Positions 1 to 7,269 of a DNA stretch of 64,000 nt are shown piece after piece; within the stretch, counting starts at the first letter, position 1; every line of letters begins with the position of its first letter. Made by a program: the position numbers and the translations under genes. This DNA comes from an uncultured Lachnospiraceae bacterium. GTDB taxonomy: Bacteria; Bacillota; Clostridia; Lachnospirales; Lachnospiraceae. The stretch is from the NCBI GenBank assembly GCA_910578885.1, contig CAJTSH010000017.1, positions 7,167 to 71,166 of the forward strand, written 5' to 3'. The notes beneath the pieces are model-generated. The model was not told the origin of the DNA. It was given only the letters and a program-made list of their open reading frames with translations, and ran no database searches.

Positions 1-812
1 GAATTGTTTGTAAAAGCATTACAAGAAGTATCTGTAAATATGCAGTTACGGTACGGAAAAGAGAAAATTTGGCAGAAACGATAAAAAAGGCTTTTTATAT
101 TGCAAAGACAGGAAAGCCGGGGGTAGTAGTTGTTGATTTGCAAAAAGATGTCCAGAGGGCTTTCGGCAGCGCTGTTTATCCGGAGGAAACCTCTTTCAGA
201 GGTTACAAGCCTTAAACATCGGTACATATGGGACAGATAAATAAGGCGTCGGAGATTTTAAACAATGCCAGAAAGCCTGTTTTTTTAGCGGGCGGGGGCG
301 TCAATATTGCCCATGCAAATAAAGAGATGACACAGCTTGCTGAACTGTCGGGCGTACCTGTTATTACAACTATCATGGGAAAAGGCGCAATTCCGACAAC
401 AAACAGTCTGTATGTTGGAAATATAGGAATTCATGGAAATTATGCAGCTAATTCCGCAATCAGTAATTGCGATGTTCTTTTTTCCATAGGAACACGGTTC
501 AATGACCGTATTACGGGGAAAATAGAAGAATTTGCAGCAAATGCAAAGATTATCCATATTGATATAGATGCAGCATCCATTTCCCGCAATATCGTTGTAG
601 ATGTCCCTATCGTAGCCGATGCGAAAAAGGCGATATGTGCCTTGCTTGAAAAGGCAAGATCATTGGACATTTCAGAGTGGACTGAAGAAATCAATCGTTG
701 GAAAATGGAATACCTGATTGATATGGGAAAAGCGGGTCTGACGCCGCAAATGATTATTCAATCAATAAATGAATTATTTAAAGACGCGATTGTCGCAACT
801 GATGTTGGATAG
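1..812 (+). pseudogene. ilvB: Acetolactate synthase large subunit, 5' part, disrupted
   Basis: The frame runs from the window edge and encodes the middle of a thiamine-diphosphate-dependent acetolactate synthase: the end of the PYR domain (VRKRENLAETIKKAFYIA, then GKPGVVVVDLQKDV) followed by the central domain with ARKPVFLAGGG, GTRFNDRITGK and IIHIDIDAAS. Two lesions are visible. An in-frame TAA at 213-215 interrupts the link between the domains (GYKP, stop, then TSVHMGQINKA in the same frame). The reading then stops at 810-812, directly after IVATDVG, where an intact enzyme would continue into the TPP-binding domain. That domain's 3' part reappears at 3247-3775. The first step of branched-chain amino-acid synthesis cannot be made from this locus unless the parts work separately, which is unlikely. 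Confidence 0.9.
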
Positions 813-863
813 TGCGGAGGGGTGACAAACAAATACAAATAAAAAAGGGACTTCCTCAATCCT

Positions 864-900
864 TAAAAGGCTATGACAGTAACGGTTATAGTCTTTTTTA
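864..900 (+). terminator. Probable intrinsic terminator near the left border of the element
   Basis: AAAAGGCTATGAC (865-877) can pair, with G-U wobbles, with GTTATAGTCTTTT (884-896), followed by a T run. The rest of 813-1063 holds a 12-bp palindrome (CGGTAATTACCG, about 903-914) and no recognisable gene. Confidence 0.45.
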
Positions 901-1063
901 TGCGGTAATTACCGTATGAAATGTACTTCTGTTTCCCCAAGCGGAGAAATATCCAACAATGATATTCCGCAATTCAAACTCCCGACAAGTAACGAGAAAA
1001 AATCATATATAAGCACCGAAATCAATCAATCATATCAATTTATATCACAGGAGGGCAAAGAAC

Positions 1064-1432
1064 ATGAATAAAAAGCAGGAACAGCAGATTTTAGACTATT
1101 ACAGCACCACCGACAAATATATCCGCAGTAAGACACACTCCAATGCGCATCAGACCGTATTCACCAAAGAAAGCGACAAATACCAGTGGCTTGTGTTGGA
1201 GCAGAAAAGCCAGTGTGAAGTCGAGGTAAGGCAGACCGACAATCATGGAACAATCACAGCAAGGGATAATTACGAACTGACAAGAAATCTCCCTAAGTGC
1301 GTAGGCGTGGAGCGTTTATGTGAGGGCGCAAATTTTCAGATACCTTTTAACGCTGATGAAATCAACTTAATCTATCAGTTTGGGGAGCAGAGCAAAGAGG
1401 GAACGGGCAAGGCAGATGATGATTGCAAATAA
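1064..1432 (+). CDS. Uncharacterised element-borne protein
   Basis: A 122-residue, soluble, charged protein starting at ATG 1064 with a good ribosome binding site (CAGGAGGGCA, about 1049-1058). No signal peptide or membrane segment is visible. The N-terminus (KKQEQQILDYYS) looks helical and the centre has beta character. I do not recognise the family. It lies inside the ilvB-disrupting remnant next to proteins typical of conjugative or mobilizable elements, so it is probably an accessory gene of that element. The 3' end (EGTGKADDDCK) may be trimmed by the junction with the next cassette. Confidence 0.55.
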   Translation: MNKKQEQQILDYYSTTDKYIRSKTHSNAHQTVFTKESDKYQWLVLEQKSQCEVEVRQTDNHGTITARDNYELTRNLPKCVGVERLCEGANFQIPFNADEINLIYQFGEQSKEGTGKADDDCK

Positions 1433-1451
1433 CAAGGCAAAGGGAAATTAA

Positions 1452-1500
1452 AGAAAATTTAATGGAATTATGTGTGTGGTTGTGATAAAATATTAACATT
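1452..1500 (+). promoter_or_regulatory. Extended -10 promoter in a repeated cassette leader (copy A)
   Basis: The segment contains AAATTTAATGGAA-type sequence followed by TGA-TAAAAT (TG at 1483-1484, -10 at 1486-1491), an extended -10 promoter. A closely related leader with TGG-TATTCT precedes the acetyltransferase at 2351-2410. Each leader sits directly in front of one cargo gene. Confidence 0.5.
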
Positions 1501-1530
1501 GAATAATTCAACAAATCAGAATTTGGGGTG

Positions 1531-1919
1531 ATGAATATGAGAATTGAACATGTAGCTATGTATGTCAAGGACTTGGAAGCGGTCAGGGATTTTTTGTAAC
1601 CTACTTTAACGGTAATTCCAATGTCGGCTACTACAACAAAACTACGAATTTCCGCTCCTATTTCATATCTTTTGATGATGGTGCAAGGCTTGAAATTATG
1701 AATAAGCCTGATGTGGCAGATTCAAAAGTTTCTTTTAACAGTATGGGCTATGTTCACATGGCTTTCTCGGTTGGTAGTAAAGAACGGGTAGATGAGCTGA
1801 CATCCAAACTTAAAGCAGATGGTTTTAAGGTGGTCAGCGGTCCACGGACCACAGGTGATGGCTATTATGAAAGTTGTGTTGTAGCAATTGAAGAGAATCA
1901 AATAGAGATTACGATTTGA
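1531..1919 (+). pseudogene. VOC (glyoxalase/bleomycin-resistance) family protein, frameshifted
   Basis: The first frame reads MNMRIEHVAMYVKDLEAVRDF and hits TAA at 1597. Shifting frame inside the T run at 1590-1595 gives an uninterrupted continuation (FVTYFNGNSN...SYFISFDDGARLEIMNK...GYVHMAFSVGSKE...SGPRTTGDGYYES...IEITI) ending at 1919. The pieces together make a complete single-domain vicinal-oxygen-chelate protein of about 128 residues. One missing T in a six-T run explains the break. It could be real decay, slippage-based variation or a sequencing error. Relatives are small metal-binding lyases or antibiotic-binding proteins; the substrate is unknown. Confidence 0.8.
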
Positions 1920-2074
1920 AAAATCCCTATTTGTCGGGAAAAATCAAGACAGAAAAATGATATGAAAACTGAATATTGTTTACATTTAGGTAGCGATTAT
2001 CTTAACAGACAATCTGCTACCTTTTTTATTTTCAGAACCTATTAACACAGCACAGAAAGAATGAGGTATCAGAA

Positions 2075-2287
2075 ATGATTGAGAACAAACAGGAAATCAG
2101 CAAGGACTTAGAAAAAGCATTACAGGTATTGCAACAGGCAAAACAGCGTGTAGCCAACGAAAAGAAAAAGCAGAACGAGAAGAAACGCAAAGCCGAGAAC
2201 CACCACAAGTACATTATGGGCGGTATTATCGTGAAGTATTTCCCCGACTGCTACCGCTATGACGAGGACGAGTTAAATCGTATCTAA
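2075..2287 (+). CDS. DUF3847-like small protein of mobile elements
   Basis: A 70-residue, very basic, helical protein with a Lys/Gln/Glu-rich coiled-coil region (residues about 10-40) followed by HHKYIMGGIIVKYFPDC. This arrangement of a charged helix and a short hydrophobic conserved tail resembles DUF3847 proteins of Firmicute mobilizable elements, some of which are thought to assist relaxases. The ribosome binding site is poor. It lies between the VOC pseudogene and the acetyltransferase in the ilvB remnant. Family assignment is from memory and moderate. Confidence 0.55.
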   Translation: MIENKQEISKDLEKALQVLQQAKQRVANEKKKQNEKKRKAENHHKYIMGGIIVKYFPDCYRYDEDELNRI

Positions 2288-2350
2288 GGGAGCTTCAGAA
2301 CGAGAGCCGACAGCAGAACAGGCAACAGAGCAGAACGAAATGGAGGGAAG

Positions 2351-2410
2351 AAGAAATTTAATGGAAATTTGATAGAAATGTGAGCGTGATTGTGGTATTC
2401 TATTAGCGAT
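2351..2410 (+). promoter_or_regulatory. Extended -10 promoter in a repeated cassette leader (copy B)
   Basis: AAATTTAATGGAA matches copy A exactly over 13 bases, and the following TGTG-rich stretch leads to TGG-TATTCT (-10 at 2396-2401). The acetyltransferase ATG is at 2438 with AAGGAG at 2421-2426. Confidence 0.5.
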
Positions 2411-2437
2411 ACAAATCGGAAAGGAGATAAGATAAAG

Positions 2438-2899
2438 ATGAGCGAAATTGTGTTTTTAAGATGCAATGGGAATAATAAAGATTTTATAGAAAATTGCAGG
2501 TTACTTGACGAGGACTTAGATTTGCGAGTTGGAAAAATAATTAAACGAGATAAGTACGCTCAATATAACCTAATTGATAAAATAAATGAAGCGATAGTTG
2601 TTTATCAAGGCAATAATCCGATTGGTGGTGGTTCGATACGTCCTTATGATGAAAATACGGTAGAGTTAAAAAGAGTGTTTGTCATACCAACTGAACAAGG
2701 AAAGGGCATAGGAACGGAGTTGGTTTCTAAACTAATAGAGTGGGCGAAGGAACTGGGATATAAGAAAATGATTTTGGAAACAGGAGAACTTTTAGCGGAG
2801 TCCTGTCATGTATATTCAAAATTAGGATTTAAGAAAATTCCTAATTACGGTGCGTATGTAGATATGCCAGAATCGCTCTGTATGGGAAAAGAATTGTAA
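2438..2899 (+). CDS. GNAT-family N-acetyltransferase
   Basis: A 153-residue acetyl-CoA-dependent acetyltransferase. The GNAT core is clear: beta strand ELKRVFVIPTEQGKGIGTEL carries the acetyl-CoA pyrophosphate loop (Q-x-x-G-x-G/A, here QGKGIG), followed by helix SKLIEWAKELGYKKMILETG and the C-terminal YSKLGFKKI motif. The start at 2438 is chosen because AAGGAG lies 11 bases upstream; an earlier in-frame codon at 2390 lies within the promoter region. The acceptor substrate is unknown. It is cargo of the ilvB-disrupting element and abuts the recombinase stump directly after its stop codon, which suggests a cassette-style insertion into the recombinase gene. Confidence 0.85.
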   Translation: MSEIVFLRCNGNNKDFIENCRLLDEDLDLRVGKIIKRDKYAQYNLIDKINEAIVVYQGNNPIGGGSIRPYDENTVELKRVFVIPTEQGKGIGTELVSKLIEWAKELGYKKMILETGELLAESCHVYSKLGFKKIPNYGAYVDMPESLCMGKEL

Positions 2900-3246
2900 A
2901 TTGAAACAGACAAGTTTGGTTATACAGAGGTATTCTTCCCCAACCATAACGTGCGGTACATTGCAATCAATGACGGTGTGGACTCCATAGACAACGCACA
3001 AATGGACATTACGCCGTTCCGCAACATCATCAATGAAATGTACGCAAAGGACACGTCAAGGAAAATCAAGAGCGCACTCCACGCAAGGAAAATGCAGGGC
3101 AAGTATATGGCTACTACCGCCCCTTTCGGTTATCAGAAAGACGAGAAAGACCATAACCACCTTGTCATTGATGAAGTGACCGCCCCCGTTGTGGAACTGA
3201 TTTTTTCAATCGCCGAGGAGGGCGTGGGGCTTCACACTATCTGTAA
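2900..3246 (+). pseudogene. Large serine recombinase, internal fragment
   Basis: Reading from 2900 gives ETDKFGYTEVFFPNHNVRYI, then AINDGVDS, TPFRNIINEMYAKDTSRKI, KYMATTAPFGYQKD and VVELIFSIAEEG. These are the end of the resolvase catalytic domain and the start of the recombinase domain of TndX/TnpX-type large serine recombinases. The N-terminal part with the catalytic serine and the C-terminal zinc/coiled-coil part are missing. The frame runs without a stop into the ilvB 3' fragment, producing a chimeric open frame of 274 codons from a GTG at 2951 that I regard as accidental. Confidence 0.85.
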
Positions 3247-3775
3247 AGATGTGATTGTTATATCCGGTGACGGCGGTATGCAGATGAACATTCAGGAAAT
3301 GGCAACGGCTATCGTTTATGAACTGCCGGTCATTATCTGCATACTGAATAACGGATATTTAGGGAATGTACGGCAATGGCAGGAAATGTTCTATAACAGG
3401 CAATATTCAAGTACCTGTATGCGTTACCGCAGAAGCTGCGAGATAGGCTGTGACCATCCCGGTCATTGCTGTCCGGAATATACGCCTGATTTCATCAGAT
3501 TAGCAGAAAGTTATGGAGCGAAAGGTATCCGCGTCACAAAAGCAGAGGATATAAAAGCTGCTTTGATAAGCGCAAAGCAGAATACAGATACGCCTACCGT
3601 TATTGAGTTTATCATAGACAGGGAAATCAATGTCATGCCTATTGTTCCGCCGGGAAACGCCCTTAACGATATGATTTTAGACGGGAAGGGAGACAGGGAC
3701 GGCAAAGGTAACATTTCAGCCTGCAACTGCGCAGTTAGCGGCAGGCAAAGCGAAGAAATGAAAACTTTCCCTTGA
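3247..3775 (+). pseudogene. ilvB: Acetolactate synthase large subunit, 3' part
   Basis: The TPP-binding domain resumes with DVIVISGDGGMQMNIQEMAT (the GDG...N TPP/Mg motif, with NNGYLGNVRQWQ completing it) and ends with PTVIEFIIDREINVMPIVPPG. A Cys-rich insert (TCMRYRRSCEIGCDHPGHCC) lies before the usual YTPDFIRLAESYGA. This insert should be compared with intact relatives. The 3' end overlaps the valS leader promoter. Confidence 0.88.
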
Positions 3776-3800
3776 CAAATCTATAGGAAGAAATTATTAT
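3772..3800 (+). promoter_or_regulatory. Sigma-A promoter of the valS leader
   Basis: TTGACA (3772-3777), a 17-nt spacer and TATTAT (3795-3800) match the vegetative consensus. The -35 overlaps the TGA stop of the ilvB fragment. Confidence 0.85.
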
Positions 3801-3807
3801 GACAATA

Positions 3808-4136
3808 GTTCAATTTGAAAAGGTGATGAGAAAGAGGAGTACACAGATGCGATTCCAAGAGAGGACGGCTCACCGGCTGTAAGGCTGTCTGAATACGGTC
3901 TGTGGAAGGTAGCTTTTGAACCGGAGAGCCTAGAAAGCCATTTCATGAATCCCGTTGGAAAAATGCAGCGGGATATGGACGGCACAAGCCCTCACGCATC
4001 GTTCCCGTTAAGAACAAAGAGATATGGAAAATCCGTTACTGAACAGCCGAAGGGAGTGAACGGTAACAAAATTCCATAACAAAGGTGGTACCGCGGTCAT
4101 ACGCCCTTTGCAGACGAAGTCTGTGAAGGGCTTTTT
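3808..4136 (+). promoter_or_regulatory. T-box leader for valS, with terminator
   Basis: The leader carries the T-box sequence AAAGGTGGTACCGCGG (4081-4096) and an intrinsic terminator (arms 4102-4115 and 4119-4131, then a T run). Upstream lies an AG-rich stem I region. A GTA triplet at 3909-3911 in a purine-flanked loop is the best candidate valine specifier, though the stem I fold was judged by eye. Uncharged tRNA-Val should stabilise the antiterminator and allow transcription of valS. Confidence 0.92.
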
Positions 4137-4138
4137 CA

Positions 4139-4240
4139 TATCATAGGAAAGACCTTGTTGCTGTGAAACACTAAAGTCTATGACTTTCCTATGATATAAA
4201 ACATTATGCACATTCGTGCGGAAGGTATCATGTAGCTAAG
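4139..4240 (+). repeat. Dispersed hairpin repeat, copy 1
   Basis: Inverted arms TATCATAGGAAAG (4139-4151) and CTTTCCTATGATA (4184-4196) enclose a loop containing AAAGTCTATGACTTT, itself self-complementary. A shared downstream part follows (GCACATTCGTGC, GGTATCATGT). It starts two bases after the U tract of the valS T-box terminator. Related copies are at 11829 and 23026. Confidence 0.8.
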
Positions 4241-4247
4241 GCTAGTG

Positions 4248-4417
4248 GTCCTAAGGAATCCCCCAGTCAAGTTTGGTGCCCCTTAGGACAAATCCGCACT
4301 CGGCGCAGCAAAGTGTTCAAGGTCTACGCTCTGCTTCGGTCGGTGCTAAACGGACATCCACTGGATGTCCAGCACCCTCATGAGTGAGGGATGGGGAGTT
4401 GATGTGGGCTTGCCCAC
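4248..4417 (+). other. Chain of short hairpins between repeat copy 1 and valS
   Basis: Successive perfect stems are visible: GTCCTAAGG/CCTTAGGAC (4248-4289), GTGCT...GGACATCC/GGATGTCC...AGCAC (4343-4375), CCCTCA/TGAGGG around 4375-4390, and GTGGGC/GCCCAC (4404-4417). No coding sequence is visible. The stretch lies in the valS transcript after the T-box, so it is part of a long 5' untranslated region, and may be an extension of the repeat. Confidence 0.6.
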
Positions 4418-4480
4418 TTTGTTCTATAGGAAAATAATCAAACGATGCCGGAAAGAATCAACAAGGAAAAGGAGAAAACC

Positions 4481-7120
4481 ATGAGCAAAGAACTCGCAAA
4501 AACCTACGACCCCAAGGGGATTGAAGACAGACTCTATAAAAAATGGGAGGATAACGGATATTTCCATGCGAAAGTGGACAGGGACAAGAAACCGTTTACC
4601 ATCGTAATGCCGCCTCCAAATATTACGGGACAATTACACATGGGACATGCACTGGATAATACTTTGCAGGATATACTAATACGATATAAGAGGATGCAAG
4701 GGTATTCTGCACTCTGGCTTCCGGGCACAGACCATGCGTCCATTGCAACAGAAGCTAAGATTGTTGAGACAATGCGCGAGGAAGGAATTTCCAAGGAAGA
4801 TATCGGAAGAGAAGGCTTTTTAAAGAGAGCCTGGGACTGGAAGGCTGAGTATGGCGGACGCATTGTCAGCCAGCTAAAGAAAATCGGTTCCTCCGCCGAC
4901 TGGGAGAGAGAACGCTTTACGATGGACGAGGGATGCTCGAAGGCGGTAAAAGAAGTATTTGTAAAATTATATGATAAAGGATTGATTTACCGCGGCAAGA
5001 GGATGATTAACTGGTGTCCGAAATGCTGTACCTCTATTTCTGACGCAGAGGTAGAATATGAGGAGCAGGCAGGACATTTCTGGCATTTGCGTTATCCGTT
5101 AGCTGACGGAAGCGGCTATATCCAGATGGCGACTACGAGACCTGAGACGATGCTCGGAGATACGGCAGTTGCGGTAAATCCGAATGATGACAGATATAAA
5201 GATATGGTGGGCAAGACGGTCATCCTGCCAATCGTACACAGAGAGATTCCGATTATAGCGGATGATTATGTAGAGATGGAGTTCGGAACCGGCGTGGTAA
5301 AGATTACGCCGGCGCATGACCCGAACGACTTTGAGGTGGGCTTGAGACACAATCTGGAAGTGATTAATGTTATGACGGATGATGCCAAAATCGTAGAGGA
5401 CTATCCGAAATATGCAGGCATGGACCGCTATGAAGCCAGAGAAGCAATCGTAAAAGATTTGGAAGAAGAGGGTGCGCTTGTCAAGATTGAGGACTATTCC
5501 CACAATGTAGGGACCTGTTATCGCTGCGGAACAACCATAGAGCCGAAGGTTTCCAAACAGTGGTTCGTTAAAATGAAGCCGCTTGCAGGACCGGCAATCG
5601 AGGCTGTAAAGAAAGGCGACACCGGCTTTGTACCGGAGCATTTTGAAAAGACTTACTTCCATTGGCTGGAAAATATCAGGGACTGGTGTATTTCCAGACA
5701 GCTTTGGTGGGGGCATCAGATACCTGCATTTTACTGTGACGACTGCGGTGAGATGGTAGTTTCTAAGGAGAACACCGTGACCTGTCCAAAATGCGGCAAA
5801 GCAATGCGTCAGGACCCGGATACCTTGGATACATGGTTTTCCTCCGCACTCTGGCCGTTTTCTACACTTGGATGGCCGGAAAAGACCAAAGAGCTGGAAT
5901 ATTTCTATCCGACAAGCGTACTTGTGACCGGATATGATATCATTCCGTTCTGGGTCATGCGGATGATGTTTTCCGGATTAGAGCAGACCGGAGAGGTTCC
6001 GTTTGACACTGTTTTGATTCATGGTCTGGTACGTGACTCACAAGGGCGTAAGATGAGTAAATCTCTTGGAAACGGAATCGATCCTCTTGAGGTAATTGAT
6101 AAATACGGCGCGGATGCGTTGAGACTGACCTTGATTACCGGAAATGCGCCAGGAAATGACATGCGTTTCTACTGGGAAAGGGTAGAGGCGTCCAGAAATT
6201 TTGCAAACAAGGTATGGAATGCATCACGTTTCATTTTGATGAATTTAGAAGGAACCAAGGTGACAAAGCCGGAAATATCCGAGCTTGCACCGGAAGATAA
6301 GTGGATTCTTTCCGCTGTAAACACATTGGCAAAAGAAGTGACAGAGAACATGGATCATTTCGACCTCGGTATCGCCGTACAGAAGGTATACGATTTTATC
6401 TGGGATGAATTCTGTGACTGGTACATCGAGATTGCAAAGATTCGTACTTATAAAAAGGAAGAAAATCCGGCTGCCGCTAATGCGGCGCTCTGGACGCTGC
6501 GGACCGTACTGACACAGGCGTTAAAATTGCTGCACCCTTATATGCCGTTTCTTACAGAGGAGATTTACTGTACCTTAAATCCCGAAGAAGAGACGATTAT
6601 GCTTTCCGCATGGCCTGAGTATCAGGAGACATGGAATTTTGCGGAAGAAGAGGAAATGCTTGGAAGAATCAAGGATTTAGTCAGGGGAATCCGCAATCTT
6701 CGTACCGATATGGATGTTCCGCCGTCCAGAAAGGCAAAGGTAATTATCGTATCGGAGGATGAAAAGGTATGCACTACCTTTGAAACCATGCAGGATGCTT
6801 ACCGGAACTTAATCAGCGCCAGTGAGATTGCCATCCGAAAAGATAAAGAGGGAATCGCAGAGGATGCGGTGTCCGTAGTGATTCCGGGGGCAGTCGTATA
6901 TATGCCGTTGGAAGATCTGGTCGATATGGAGAAAGAAAAAGAGCGTCTTTTAAAAGAAAAGGAAAAACTGACGAAAGAGCTTGCGCGTTCCCACGGAATG
7001 CTGAACAATGAGAAATTCGTCAGTAAGGCGCCTGCTGCAAAGATACAGGAAGAGAAAGAGAAACTTGCGAAGTATGAGCAGATGATGGCGCAGGTAGAGG
7101 AGCGGCTTTTAAAATTATAG
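4481..7120 (+). CDS. valS: Valyl-tRNA synthetase
   Basis: An 879-residue class I aminoacyl-tRNA synthetase that charges tRNA-Val. The HIGH motif is PPPNITGQLHMGHA (HMGH from residue 53) and the KMSKS motif is at residues 524-528 (GRKMSKSLGNG). The CP1 editing domain lies between them with ATTRPETMLGDTA. A Cys-rich zinc-ribbon pair (CDDCGEMV and CPKCGKAM) follows DWCISRQLWWGHQIPAF. The C-terminal 70 residues form the usual tRNA-binding coiled coil. Length is normal. The start at 4481 follows AAAAGGAG with a 6-nt gap; an in-frame ATG at 4445 has no such site. It is expressed from its own T-box-controlled transcript and ends at the terminator at 7143. Confidence 0.98.
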   Translation: MSKELAKTYDPKGIEDRLYKKWEDNGYFHAKVDRDKKPFTIVMPPPNITGQLHMGHALDNTLQDILIRYKRMQGYSALWLPGTDHASIATEAKIVETMREEGISKEDIGREGFLKRAWDWKAEYGGRIVSQLKKIGSSADWERERFTMDEGCSKAVKEVFVKLYDKGLIYRGKRMINWCPKCCTSISDAEVEYEEQAGHFWHLRYPLADGSGYIQMATTRPETMLGDTAVAVNPNDDRYKDMVGKTVILPIVHREIPIIADDYVEMEFGTGVVKITPAHDPNDFEVGLRHNLEVINVMTDDAKIVEDYPKYAGMDRYEAREAIVKDLEEEGALVKIEDYSHNVGTCYRCGTTIEPKVSKQWFVKMKPLAGPAIEAVKKGDTGFVPEHFEKTYFHWLENIRDWCISRQLWWGHQIPAFYCDDCGEMVVSKENTVTCPKCGKAMRQDPDTLDTWFSSALWPFSTLGWPEKTKELEYFYPTSVLVTGYDIIPFWVMRMMFSGLEQTGEVPFDTVLIHGLVRDSQGRKMSKSLGNGIDPLEVIDKYGADALRLTLITGNAPGNDMRFYWERVEASRNFANKVWNASRFILMNLEGTKVTKPEISELAPEDKWILSAVNTLAKEVTENMDHFDLGIAVQKVYDFIWDEFCDWYIEIAKIRTYKKEENPAAANAALWTLRTVLTQALKLLHPYMPFLTEEIYCTLNPEEETIMLSAWPEYQETWNFAEEEEMLGRIKDLVRGIRNLRTDMDVPPSRKAKVIIVSEDEKVCTTFETMQDAYRNLISASEIAIRKDKEGIAEDAVSVVIPGAVVYMPLEDLVDMEKEKERLLKEKEKLTKELARSHGMLNNEKFVSKAPAAKIQEEKEKLAKYEQMMAQVEERLLKL

Positions 7121-7142
7121 AAATTGATATGTATAAAACAGG

Positions 7143-7176
7143 CTCGCTCCCATATTATTAGGGAGTGAGTTTTTTT
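7143..7176 (+). terminator. Intrinsic terminator after valS
   Basis: CTCGCTCCC (7143-7151) pairs with GGGAGTGAG (7161-7169), followed by seven T residues. Confidence 0.9.
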
Positions 7177-7199
7177 CGGAAAATCTTTTTTAACAGTGG

Positions 7200-7228
7200 T
7201 TGAGAAAAAATAAAAATTATGGTATAAA
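7200..7228 (+). promoter_or_regulatory. Sigma-A promoter of the FapA-like gene
   Basis: TTGAGA (7200-7205), 17-nt spacer, TATAAA (7223-7228), 41 bases before the ATG. Confidence 0.75.
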
Positions 7229-7269
7229 TAATAATAAGGAAATCTTTTTAAAATTGGGAGGTGGCAAAT

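Larger units (their letters stand above)
813..3246 (+). mobile_element. Decayed mobile-element remnant inserted in ilvB
   Basis: This 2.4-kb block separates the two halves of ilvB and holds genes of the kind carried by Firmicute integrative elements: an uncharacterised 122-residue protein, a VOC pseudogene, a DUF3847-like protein, a GNAT acetyltransferase and an internal stump of a large serine recombinase. The left junction is ACT-GATGT-TGGA and the right junction AAA-GATGT-GATT, so GATGT is present at both borders. About 45 codons of ilvB expected between the junctions are missing, so the event was insertion plus deletion rather than clean integration. No intact recombinase remains. Confidence 0.75.

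Noticed and set aside
2951..3775. A 274-codon open frame joining recombinase and acetolactate synthase sequence
   Set aside because: It begins inside the recombinase domain at a GTG with no ribosome binding site and merges two unrelated truncated genes; it is best explained as a chance fusion at the insertion border.
5099..5716. A long open frame on the minus strand opposite valS
   Set aside because: It lies wholly within the valS coding sequence, shows no protein motif and follows from valS codon usage.
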